From contig JBDSYA010000283.1 of assembly GCA_039925865.1 (NCBI GenBank), positions 1-6,609 on the forward strand: a stretch of 6,609 bases of DNA, in the 5' to 3' direction. Source of the stretch: JBDSYA01 sp039925865. Lineage in GTDB: Bacteria > Bacteroidota > Ignavibacteria > Tepidaquicellales > Tepidaquicellaceae. A model generated the notes under the pieces. That model was not told the origin of the DNA and made no database searches. It was given only the letters and a program-made list of their open reading frames with translations. The position numbers and the translations under genes are program-made. This document shows positions 1 to 5,219 of this stretch, in pieces; position 1 is the stretch's first letter, and every line of letters starts with the position of its first letter.

Positions 1-180
1 TTTTACCTGCATGAACTGATACAGACCGAATAGCAAGCCAAGAACACAAACACCAATGCCATAGTAAAGCAGCCGGTTTTGATCTTGTGTCAATTCGGGA
101 ATTCTTAGATCGGCCTCGCTTGCAAACACCATAACGGGCGCTAAAAGTACAAGCAAGAAACTTAATAAATGTTTCCTCAT
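1..180 (-). CDS. hppA: Membrane-bound ion-translocating pyrophosphatase, N-terminal 60 residues (gene continues beyond the left edge)
   Basis: The minus-strand frame opens with ATG (complement of 178-180) and stays open for all 60 codons to the window edge. Residues 1-20 form a signal-like hydrophobic helix beginning MRKHLLSFLL and ending VFA. They are followed by SEADLRIPEL and a second hydrophobic helix (about 39-56, LYYGIGVCVLGLLFGLYQF) ending in QVK. From memory, this layout (cleavable-looking leader, EADL.-P.L, then a helix ending in Y-Q-x-K) is the N-terminus of the K+-dependent Na+/H+-translocating pyrophosphatases. These multi-pass inner-membrane pumps couple PPi hydrolysis to ion export. 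The catalytic loops lie outside the window, so the family call rests only on the N-terminus. The gene sits downstream of pth on the same strand but behind a terminator, so it probably has its own promoter in the AT-rich 33 bases between. No Shine-Dalgarno is visible. Confidence 0.72.
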   Translation of the reverse strand, partial: MRKHLLSFLLVLLAPVMVFASEADLRIPELTQDQNRLLYYGIGVCVLGLLFGLYQFMQVK

Positions 181-213
181 ATTTAGTTTAATTTATTTAC
201 TGAATATATTTAT

Positions 214-247
214 AAAAAATCCCGACAATTTTTTACATTATCGGGAT
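214..247 (-). terminator. Rho-independent terminator after pth
   Basis: Read on the minus strand, a perfect 7-bp stem ATCCCGA/TCGGGAT (247-241 with 225-219) has three further A-T pairs (227-229 with 237-239) inside after one mismatch. It is followed directly by a run of T (complement of the A run at 214-219). It lies 18 bases past the pth stop codon, so it should end the rplY-pth transcript before hppA. On the plus strand no T-run follows the stem, so it is one-directional. Confidence 0.85.
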
Positions 248-265
248 ATGATTGTTCTCAAAATC

Positions 266-898
266 TTAATTATCTTCATTTTCCCCGGAGTTTTTATTTG
301 TATTGTTATTGTCAGAATTCGTCGTCAAAAATGATTTATTAAAAATGTTCATTGTCCTTGAAACACCCTGCCTTATGAAGCTGCTGATACAGTTACTATA
401 AACGGGAAAGAGATCTTTGATAATTTTAATTTCGCCGGCTTCAAAATTTCCTAAAACAAAATCAATAAAATGTTCTTTCCGAATTATTTCATCCTTCCCG
501 ATACCTACTCTCATCCTGGCAAACTCAATCGAGTTCAAATGATAAACAATGCTGGATAAACCATTATGTCCGCCGTCCGTGCCGCTTTTCCTTAATCTTA
601 TAGTACCGAGTGGTATTTGAAAATCATCAACCACGATCAGGACATCCCTGATATTGATATTATGGTTTTCAGAAAACTCTTTGATCGCAATACCGCTGTT
701 ATTCATGTATGTCAAAGGCTTCAGCAAATAAACATCTTCTTCTTCAAAGTTAATCTTACATTCAGCCCAATCACCTTTACCTGCTTTAAATCCGGATTTA
801 AATAATTCTGAAAACTTATCAATAATTAAAAATCCAATATTGTGACGTGTTAACTGATATTTTATCCCGGGATTTCCTAAGCCAACTATAAGCTTCAA
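266..898 (-). CDS. pth: Peptidyl-tRNA hydrolase (Pth)
   Basis: This cytoplasmic enzyme cleaves the ester bond of peptidyl-tRNAs that fall off the ribosome, freeing tRNA for reuse. The 210-residue product shows the whole bacterial Pth signature: GLGNPG (6-11, with N9), TRHNIGF (17-23, catalytic H19), YMNNSG (64-69, N66), VDDFQIPLG (90-98, D91) and GGHNGL (109-114, N112). These match the E. coli active-site residues Asn10, His20, Asn68, Asp93 and Asn114. The length is slightly above the usual 185-200 because of an Asn/Thr/Ser-rich tail (193-210) that looks dispensable. The start is TTG (complement of 896-898). An in-frame TGA lies two codons upstream and the family begins MKLIVGLGNPG, so no ATG start is possible. 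There is no good Shine-Dalgarno. The gene follows rplY by 18 bases, which suggests one operon. The rplY-pth pairing is common in bacteria. Confidence 0.97.
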   Translation of the reverse strand: MKLIVGLGNPGIKYQLTRHNIGFLIIDKFSELFKSGFKAGKGDWAECKINFEEEDVYLLKPLTYMNNSGIAIKEFSENHNINIRDVLIVVDDFQIPLGTIRLRKSGTDGGHNGLSSIVYHLNSIEFARMRVGIGKDEIIRKEHFIDFVLGNFEAGEIKIIKDLFPVYSNCISSFIRQGVSRTMNIFNKSFLTTNSDNNNTNKNSGENEDN

Positions 899-916
899 TC
901 TTCAATAACGGAAAAG

Positions 917-1555
917 TTATTCCTCTTCGTCTTCTTTCTTGGATTTTGAAATTACTTCCGGTTCAGCCGTACCTTCTGCAGTTTCAGCAGCTTCCGCTTC
1001 TTTTTCTACAACCGGAGGAACGACAGAAACGATAGATGCATTTTCGTCATTTAAAATTTTTATGTTCTCAAGCTTGAGATCACTGATTTTAAATGAATCA
1101 TTAATATTCAGTTCTGAAATATCAACATCAATGTGTGAAGGAATATTTGAAGGCAGACATTCAATATCAAGTTTATGAAGAATATGCTGAAGCATTCCGC
1201 CTTCCCTGACTCCGATCGGGGTTCCGATAAGATGAACGGATACTTCAATATTCATAACCTCACCTTCTTTAATGGCAATAAGATCAAAGTGCAATGGCTT
1301 ATCAGATACAGGATGAAACTGAACAGCTTTTAATATGCAGCTGAAAGATTTGTCATCTTCAAATTTCAAATTTACAATTCGTGATTCTGTTGTATAAATG
1401 ACAGGCCTCAGATCGAGTTCATTTGCAGCTATATTGATATTTTCTACACCATGGCCATAATAAATCCCGGGAATAATTCCTTTTTTCCTTAATTGATTTA
1501 GAGTCAACTCCGGATGTTCTACCCTTTTGCTCGCGTTTAAAGTTATTTCAGACAT
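917..1555 (-). CDS. rplY: 50S ribosomal protein bL25, long CTC form
   Basis: bL25 binds 5S rRNA in the large ribosomal subunit; the long form is also called general stress protein CTC. The 212-residue product has the L25 5S-rRNA-binding domain at about 5-93, including LRKKGIIPGIYYG (22-34) and the ILKAVQFHPVSDKPLHFDL block (74-92). A second beta-rich CTC domain spans about 98-182 (VSVHLIGTPIGVREGGML; SHIDVDISELNINDSF). An acidic, Ala/Glu-rich disordered tail (about 184-212, ending EDEEE) is typical of this family. The ATG is the complement of 1553-1555. No Shine-Dalgarno precedes it, and the leader is A/T only. It is the first gene of the rplY-pth unit and probably uses the promoter candidate at 1582-1612. 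In many bacteria prs lies immediately upstream; here there is instead an intergenic region with repeats. Confidence 0.95.
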   Translation of the reverse strand: MSEITLNASKRVEHPELTLNQLRKKGIIPGIYYGHGVENINIAANELDLRPVIYTTESRIVNLKFEDDKSFSCILKAVQFHPVSDKPLHFDLIAIKEGEVMNIEVSVHLIGTPIGVREGGMLQHILHKLDIECLPSNIPSHIDVDISELNINDSFKISDLKLENIKILNDENASIVSVVPPVVEKEAEAAETAEGTAEPEVISKSKKEDEEE

Positions 1556-1581
1556 TTTTCGTAAAATTTATTAGTAAACTT

Positions 1582-1612
1582 CAAAAATAGCTTATTTGAT
1601 AAAATTAATCAA
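1582..1612 (-). promoter_or_regulatory. Candidate Bacteroidota-type promoter for rplY-pth
   Basis: On the minus strand, TATTTTTG (complement of 1582-1589) matches the Bacteroidota -7 consensus TAnnTTTG at every defined base. A TTG lies 20 bases upstream (complement of 1610-1612), at roughly the spacing of the -33 element. The implied transcript would start about 20 bases before the rplY ATG. The region is very AT-rich, so a chance match is possible, but position, strand and spacing all fit. Confidence 0.4.
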
Positions 1613-1740
1613 TCGAATTTTAAATAAAGTTGACTGAACACTATAATAATGTACAAAACGTTTTTATTGTTCAGGAAAATTTTAATTGTGATTTTTAAAT
1701 TAAATATTTGATCGCATTCTAATTCAATCCCGCGTACCCC

Positions 1741-1873
1741 CAAAGCCATTAAGTTACGAAAATATGGTTGGTAAAGCTGAGAAACTTCCGAAGTCTCAAT
1801 TCAAATCTCAAATACATTGGAGCGCAGAATGAAGACTTCGGAAGTTTTTGCTGCTTAACTTTATGGCATTTTG
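1741..1873. repeat. Long imperfect palindrome, MITE- or REP-like element
   Basis: The core is a perfect 15-bp inverted repeat, AAACTTCCGAAGTCT (1782-1796) against AGACTTCGGAAGTTT (1833-1847). It continues inward with ATTC/GAAT (1799-1802 with 1827-1830) after a 2x2 bulge. An outer pair, CAAAGCCATTAAGTT (1741-1755) against AACTTTATGGCATTTTG (1857-1873), matches with one mismatch and a 2-base insertion. The region between core and outer arms also pairs partly (GTAAAGCTGAG with the complement of GCTGCTTAAC). Each core arm is itself a dyad, ACTTC-C-GAAGT (1784-1794) and ACTTC-G-GAAGT (1835-1845), with centres 51 bases apart. No ORF lies inside. A non-autonomous mobile repeat or large structured intergenic repeat is my best reading. 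No target-site duplication could be assigned with confidence. Confidence 0.6.
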
Positions 1874-1921
1874 CCAAACCCCTCTTTTGTAAGAGAGTGT
1901 CTTAAAACTAATAAAAAACTT

Positions 1922-1985
1922 TTACCTCAAAAGACTCAAAGTGATTTCAACAATTTTTCTTGGAGACTTTGAGCCTTAGTGGTAA
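1922..1985. repeat. Degenerate dispersed palindromic repeat of the CACTAAGG..CAAAG type
   Basis: The arms TTACC (1922-1926) plus CTCAAAGT (1935-1942) are mirrored by ACTTTGAG (1966-1973) plus GGTAA (1981-1985), with poorly matched bases between. Read on the minus strand, the right arm is TTACCACTAAGGCTCAAAGT. From memory this resembles a very widespread intergenic repeat of Bacteroidota and related phyla (TTAACCACTAAGGCACAAAG-like). Function is unknown. It probably spreads as a non-autonomous repeat rather than acting on neighbouring genes. Confidence 0.5.
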
Positions 1986-2030
1986 TATCCTGCGTCAGAG
2001 TTTCGTGGATAATCTAAAGTAAAATACAAA

Positions 2031-2059
2031 TAGATACTGTATTAAGTATTTAATATAAT
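2031..2059 (+). promoter_or_regulatory. Candidate promoter for the lipoprotein gene
   Basis: An exact TATAAT (2054-2059) is preceded at 17 bases by TAGATA (2031-2036), which matches four of six positions of TTGACA. It would start transcription near 2066, giving a leader of about 37 bases that carries the Shine-Dalgarno at 2087-2093. The surrounding AT richness makes a TATAAT match cheap, so this is only a candidate. It is of a different type from the TAnnTTTG candidate before rplY. Confidence 0.28.
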
Positions 2060-2086
2060 TATTTTAATTACCTCAAAATAAAACCG

Positions 2087-2093
2087 AAAGGAG
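2087..2093 (+). promoter_or_regulatory. Strong Shine-Dalgarno that decides the start of the lipoprotein gene
   Basis: AAAGGAG is a near-perfect anti-16S match and the only strong one ahead of any gene in the window. It directly abuts a TTG at 2094 (no spacer), which would not work as a start, but lies 9 bases before the in-frame TTG at 2103, a normal distance. It therefore favours 2103 as the initiation codon. Confidence 0.7.
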
Positions 2094-2102
2094 TTGTCTG
2101 GA

Positions 2103-2468
2103 TTGAATTACATTAAATTCACAATTTTATTATTTGCTATAGCGATTGCTGGATGTTCATCTTCTCAATCAACTATGTACAAACCCGGTGATGGTGGAAC
2201 GGGCTGGAAAATAAATGTTACAAAAAAGGCTTCACTCGGAGATGAATTTGTCTGTACTATAAATGATTCTGTTGTAATAAGCGAATCATTTCCGTTATTT
2301 GGAGATAACATGGAAAAATCAGGCCGGTATCGCGGAAAAAAAGTTATGATGAACGGGTTTAGAAAAACCAATACATCAACAGATTCAAACGGTAAGATCA
2401 CAACATCCGATACTTTTCAGATACGGGTTTTTATAGAGGATGCATTTGTCGATAAATTTGATTTTTAA
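2103..2468 (+). CDS. Small lipoprotein of unknown function
   Basis: From TTG 2103 the product is 121 residues. It starts with MNYIK, a hydrophobic stretch (6-16) and a lipobox IAGC with the lipidated Cys at residue 18, followed by SSSQS. It is therefore exported, cut by signal peptidase II and anchored to a membrane; serine after the Cys would suit outer-membrane sorting under E. coli rules, which may not hold here. The mature part (about 100 residues) is polar with alternating beta-like segments: FVCTINDSVVISESFPLF (49-66), RYRGKKVMMNGFRK (75-88) and a C-terminal DTFQIRVFIEDAFVDKFDF (103-121). I do not recognise a named domain. An upstream in-frame TTG at 2094 would add three residues but sits against the Shine-Dalgarno. 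It stands alone: repeats lie upstream, and xseA begins 118 bases downstream, probably with its own promoter. Confidence 0.82.
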   Translation: MNYIKFTILLFAIAIAGCSSSQSTMYKPGDGGTGWKINVTKKASLGDEFVCTINDSVVISESFPLFGDNMEKSGRYRGKKVMMNGFRKTNTSTDSNGKITTSDTFQIRVFIEDAFVDKFDF

Positions 2469-2510
2469 CAAACATTAAAGTTAAAGTAAACTTATGTGAA
2501 ATGAATTAAT

Positions 2511-2533
2511 ATTGAATTAAATACTAATTCAGT
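2511..2533. repeat. AT-rich hairpin between the lipoprotein gene and xseA
   Basis: A perfect 7-bp inverted repeat TGAATTA/TAATTCA (2513-2519 with 2525-2531), loop AATAC, is extended by a G-T and an A-T pair to 2511-2533. It lies 43 bases past the lipoprotein stop. No T-run follows on either strand, so it is not a standard terminator. It may be a weak transcript 3' end, a dyad operator, or chance in AT-rich DNA. Confidence 0.35.
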
Positions 2534-2586
2534 AAATCCGTCTTTCCAAAAATACTTTTATAATATTAATCCCCGAAAAATTTCCA

Positions 2587-4053
2587 ATGTTAAACTATCA
2601 TTCAGGAAAAGACTTTTTTAGTTTATCAGAGTTTTGTCAGTTTATAAATGAAGCTATGATATCTAAATTTGGCAGAACATCATATTGGATCGAGGCAGAA
2701 ATTGCAAGTATTAATAACAGAGGAGGGCATTGCTATTTAACATTAATTGAAAAAGATCCCGGTACAACAGGTCCAAAAGCTGAAATTAAAGGCATGATCT
2801 GGAGTAATAAATTTATTATGTTAAATAAAAAATTTAATGATGCCACAGAATTAAATTTACAGGCAAGCATTAAAATATTGTTTTCAGCAACAATTGATTA
2901 TCACCGGACTTATGGCCTGAGCCTGAACATAACGGACCTAAAACCGGAATTCACATTAGGTTCATTATTGCAGGAACGCAATTCGATCATAAAAAAACTT
3001 ACTGATGACGGTGATTATTTTTTGAATAAGAAGAAAGCCTTTCCTTTAGTGCCTCAGAGAATTGCAGTAATATCTGCCAGGGATTCGAAGGGTTTTGAGG
3101 ATTTTGAAACTAAGATTTTGAACAATGTTCATAACTATAAGTATTTTATCAAACTTTTTCCTGCGCCGTTGCAGGGTGAGAAAGCCGCAGTAGAAATAAA
3201 GAATAGATTGCTGGAAATATTCAGTCAGATAGATCTGTTTGATATCGCAGTTATTGTAAGAGGCGGTGGAGGATTGGTAAACCTGAATTGTTTTAACAAT
3301 TATAATTTATCGAGAACTGTTGCAAGGTTTCCCATACCGGTTATTACAGGCATCGGGCATACATCAAATATAAGTGTTGTAGATGAAGTAGCTCATTTGA
3401 ATAAGATCACGCCTACAGATGTTGCAGATTTTATTGTCGGGCAAACTTATAATTTTGAAAAGAGTATTCAAAAAAAATTTAAAGATATAACTACCGCTTA
3501 TGATAAAGTTAAAAATAAAAAAGCCAACATGAACGATGTTTCATGCAGGCAGCTATTCCATTTTTTAAAGATCCGGAAGATCGAAAAACAAAATTATCTG
3601 TCGGATTTAAAAGCAAAGATTATTCGTGAGACGAATTTAGTTTTAAAACAGAAAAAAGAAATCATCATTCAAAAGAAATCCGGTTTAAATAAAACAACAG
3701 ATCTTCAGCTGAATAATAAATTTTCGGAATTAGAAATTCATGCTGATAAAACACGGAGCTATTTCAATTTCAGGATATCAAATGCAACAACGATTCTGAG
3801 CACAGCTTTCATAAGCCTTAACCAGACTTATCAAAACTTCATGAAAAAGGAAAGGTTGATCTTAAAAAATAAATCTGAAAAAGTAAGTTTTCTTGACCCT
3901 GTAAACATTTTAAAAAGAGGTTACAGCATAACTTTAAAAAACGGAAAGGCTATAACAAACATTGAATCACTTGACAAGAATGACATCATAAAGACAATTT
4001 TGTTTGAAGCAGAAATTGAAAGTAAAATAACAAATTTAAAAAAACTGATATGA
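2587..4053 (+). CDS. xseA: Exodeoxyribonuclease VII large subunit, Bacteroidota-type
   Basis: This is the catalytic subunit of exonuclease VII, which degrades single-stranded DNA from both ends into oligonucleotides during repair. The 488 residues show an N-terminal OB-fold (about 8-115, with SYWIEAEIASINNRGGHCYLTL), the nuclease domain (about 155-285), a long Lys-rich coiled coil (about 290-430) that should bind several XseB copies, and the C-terminal DPVNILKRGYSIT segment (437 onward). In the nuclease domain I see GFEDF with D172, PAPLQGEKAA, VRGGGG with R225, and GIGHTSN with H258. Against E. coli, residues equivalent to D155, R205 and H238 are kept. The D241 position (GHETD) is Asn261, and RGGGS is RGGGG. 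I recall both changes as usual in Bacteroidota XseA, so this is probably a lineage form rather than a dead enzyme. The ATG at 2587 has no Shine-Dalgarno. The gene overlaps xseB by 4 bases. Confidence 0.95.
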   Translation: MLNYHSGKDFFSLSEFCQFINEAMISKFGRTSYWIEAEIASINNRGGHCYLTLIEKDPGTTGPKAEIKGMIWSNKFIMLNKKFNDATELNLQASIKILFSATIDYHRTYGLSLNITDLKPEFTLGSLLQERNSIIKKLTDDGDYFLNKKKAFPLVPQRIAVISARDSKGFEDFETKILNNVHNYKYFIKLFPAPLQGEKAAVEIKNRLLEIFSQIDLFDIAVIVRGGGGLVNLNCFNNYNLSRTVARFPIPVITGIGHTSNISVVDEVAHLNKITPTDVADFIVGQTYNFEKSIQKKFKDITTAYDKVKNKKANMNDVSCRQLFHFLKIRKIEKQNYLSDLKAKIIRETNLVLKQKKEIIIQKKSGLNKTTDLQLNNKFSELEIHADKTRSYFNFRISNATTILSTAFISLNQTYQNFMKKERLILKNKSEKVSFLDPVNILKRGYSITLKNGKAITNIESLDKNDIIKTILFEAEIESKITNLKKLI

Positions 4054-4283
4054 AGAACATGACTTATGCAAAAGCAGAGGAAGAGCTTAATTTAATACTT
4101 CAGGAAATTGAAACCGAAAGCGTTGATATCGACGATCTGACAATTAAAATAAAACGCGCCTGTGAATTGCTTCAATACTGCAATGCAAAATTGAAAAGCA
4201 CTGATGAAGAGGTCAAAAAAATATTAAAGGATTTTGAATCAAAGAACCTGATACAAAAAGAAAGTGATGAAGAAAAGATTTAG
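4050..4283 (+). CDS. xseB: Exodeoxyribonuclease VII small subunit
   Basis: XseB is the small, all-helical partner that coats the coiled coil of XseA and is needed for a working, controlled exonuclease VII. The 77-residue product has the family pattern: MTYAKAEEELNLILQEIE (4-21), an acidic turn with DIDDL (27-31) before helix two, then CELLQYCNAKLKSTDEEVKKIL (39-60). Its length is normal (70-85). The start ATG (4050-4052) overlaps the xseA stop TGA in ATGA, the classic arrangement for translational coupling and balanced production of the two subunits. An alternative ATG at 4059 would remove only MKN. The last 15 residues are charged and variable. No terminator is obvious downstream. Confidence 0.93.
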   Translation: MKNMTYAKAEEELNLILQEIETESVDIDDLTIKIKRACELLQYCNAKLKSTDEEVKKILKDFESKNLIQKESDEEKI

Positions 4284-4403
4284 TTTGGGTTGTAATAAAA
4301 ATTGAATTTATGGAATATCTGATTACACTAACATGCAACAAGACAATCTGAGGGAGTTATTCAGTTGATTTTGACAGTACAAATTTTGCAAGCGGATATT
4401 GAG

Positions 4404-4477
4404 TACCGGGAGAGGGACTTGAACCCCCGACCTACGGATTATGATTCCGACGCTCTAACCAGCTGAGCTACCCCGGC
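4404..4477 (-). tRNA. tRNA with CAU anticodon, most likely elongator tRNA-Met
   Basis: A 74-base cloverleaf reads on the minus strand from the complement of 4477. The acceptor is GCCGGGG with TCCCGGT (G-U pairs at 1-72 and 7-66), the D arm GCTC/GAGC, and the anticodon stem TCGGA/TCCGT. The anticodon loop is ATCATAA (anticodon CAT), the variable loop AGGTC, the T arm GGGGG-TTCAAGT-CCCTC, and the discriminator A. The 3' CCA is not encoded (the next bases are CT). It is not the initiator, because the three G-C pairs at 29-31/39-41 are missing and base 1 is paired. CAU tRNAs can instead be tRNA-Ile2, read as AUA after lysidine modification by TilS. The acceptor here has G4-C69 and G5-C68 rather than the C-G pairs TilS prefers in E. 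coli, favouring Met. Base pair 27-43 is a U-U mismatch. Confidence 0.93.
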
Positions 4478-4722
4478 AGATTTTAAAGCTGCTAAAATAA
4501 GTTTAAAGGACTTCTTATACAACCTAATAATGAATCTTTTCATTGAGTCTATCTGATATTATCCTGAAATAAAGTTTTATATTCTGATCAAATAAAAAAT
4601 ACTTTTTTTAACTAAGTAATAAAAGTAACTATACAAAATAGTTTCTCAATTTGGTTGTTATAAATTGCTTAAAGAATACATTTTTTTTAATTTGACGTGT
4701 ACCGATTATGAAAATTAAATAA

Positions 4723-5196
4723 ATGATAAAAAAATCAACTCTCCTGTTACCCTTTGCAATTATCTTAATTTTATTTTTCAACACAGAATCTTTTTCACAG
4801 GACAAATGGTGGAAAGAAAAAAAATATAAAAGTGAAACGTCCCGCAACAAATACGAGTTGTGCAAAAAGACATTTAAAGATATTGGATTTGGATTTGCTT
4901 CTAACAATGTTAATTTCATAAATTTGTATTTTGATTCACAGGTCTATTTAAATATAATCAGTATTGAAAAGGGTTACTACAGCCCAAATCAGGCTGAAAT
5001 AATTCTTTTAGATTTTATGGAATATTTCACGATCGATAATATTAAGTATCAAAGATCCAGCAGATTCAATACTTACGCTTTTGTTAACGGGGTGTATTCC
5101 TACAGGAAAGGATCCGGGAAGAGGGATTTGGGGATTACAATATCTCTTAAGTATAACTATAACAAATGGTTCATAGACCAGATCAATATTAACTGA
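4723..5196 (+). CDS. Secreted DUF4783-like protein
   Basis: The 157-residue product has a clear Sec signal peptide (MIKKS, hydrophobic 6-20, likely cut after SFS at residue 25). The mature part, about 130 residues, fits the layout I recall for DUF4783, a small NTF2-like family common in Bacteroidota. It has a helix ending FGFASNNVNFINLYFDSQVYL (56-76), then a loop and YYSPNQAEIILLDFMEYF (85-102), matching the family's YS-x-x-QAE-x-IL-x-x-FF motif. The C-terminus has strands DLGITISLKYNYNKWFIDQININ (135-157). Family function is unknown; the fold would suit ligand binding in the periplasm or outside the cell. The start ATG has no Shine-Dalgarno, as for most genes here. The next gene starts about 20 bases after the stop on the same strand, so the two are probably co-transcribed. 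Confidence 0.8.
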   Translation: MIKKSTLLLPFAIILILFFNTESFSQDKWWKEKKYKSETSRNKYELCKKTFKDIGFGFASNNVNFINLYFDSQVYLNIISIEKGYYSPNQAEIILLDFMEYFTIDNIKYQRSSRFNTYAFVNGVYSYRKGSGKRDLGITISLKYNYNKWFIDQININ

Positions 5197-5219
5197 AATA
5201 ATTTTTCAATATGTTTTAA

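Larger units (their letters stand above)
1556..2102. other. Divergent intergenic region with palindromic repeats
   Basis: This stretch of about 540 bases separates minus-strand rplY from the plus-strand lipoprotein gene. It has frequent stops in all frames and no coding signal that I can support. It holds the rplY promoter candidate, two imperfect palindromic elements (about 1741-1873 and 1922-1985), and a small CTCTT/AAGAG hairpin (1882-1886 with 1891-1895, loop TTGT) that has no T-run and so is not a convincing terminator. A possible promoter and Shine-Dalgarno for the lipoprotein gene lie at its right end. Base composition is higher in GC inside the 1737-1890 block than in the flanks, which fits inserted repeat material. 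Confidence 0.7.

Noticed and set aside
617..805. A plus-strand open frame of 62 codons inside pth
   Set aside because: It is antisense to the conserved active-site region of pth and has no domain or start signal; it is a shadow of that gene.
939..1178. A plus-strand open frame of 79 codons inside rplY
   Set aside because: Its Ser/Ala-rich composition is the reverse reading of the acidic rplY tail, so it is not an independent gene.
1882..1895. CTCTT/AAGAG hairpin as a terminator
   Set aside because: The stem is only 5 bp and no T-run follows on either strand.
1741..1985. CRISPR array or transposase remnant
   Set aside because: The repeats are inverted rather than regularly spaced direct repeats, and no frame encodes transposase motifs.
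2165..2401. A minus-strand open frame of 78 codons opposite the lipoprotein gene
   Set aside because: The plus-strand frame has a signal peptide, lipobox and Shine-Dalgarno; the antisense frame has none of these.
2553..2564. TACTTTTA and TATAAT overlapping ahead of xseA as a promoter
   Set aside because: No upstream element is visible at a suitable distance and the region is too AT-rich for these matches to mean much.
4629..4919. A minus-strand open frame of 96 codons overlapping the DUF4783-like gene
   Set aside because: It is antisense to a signal peptide and the conserved start of the mature protein, with no features of its own.
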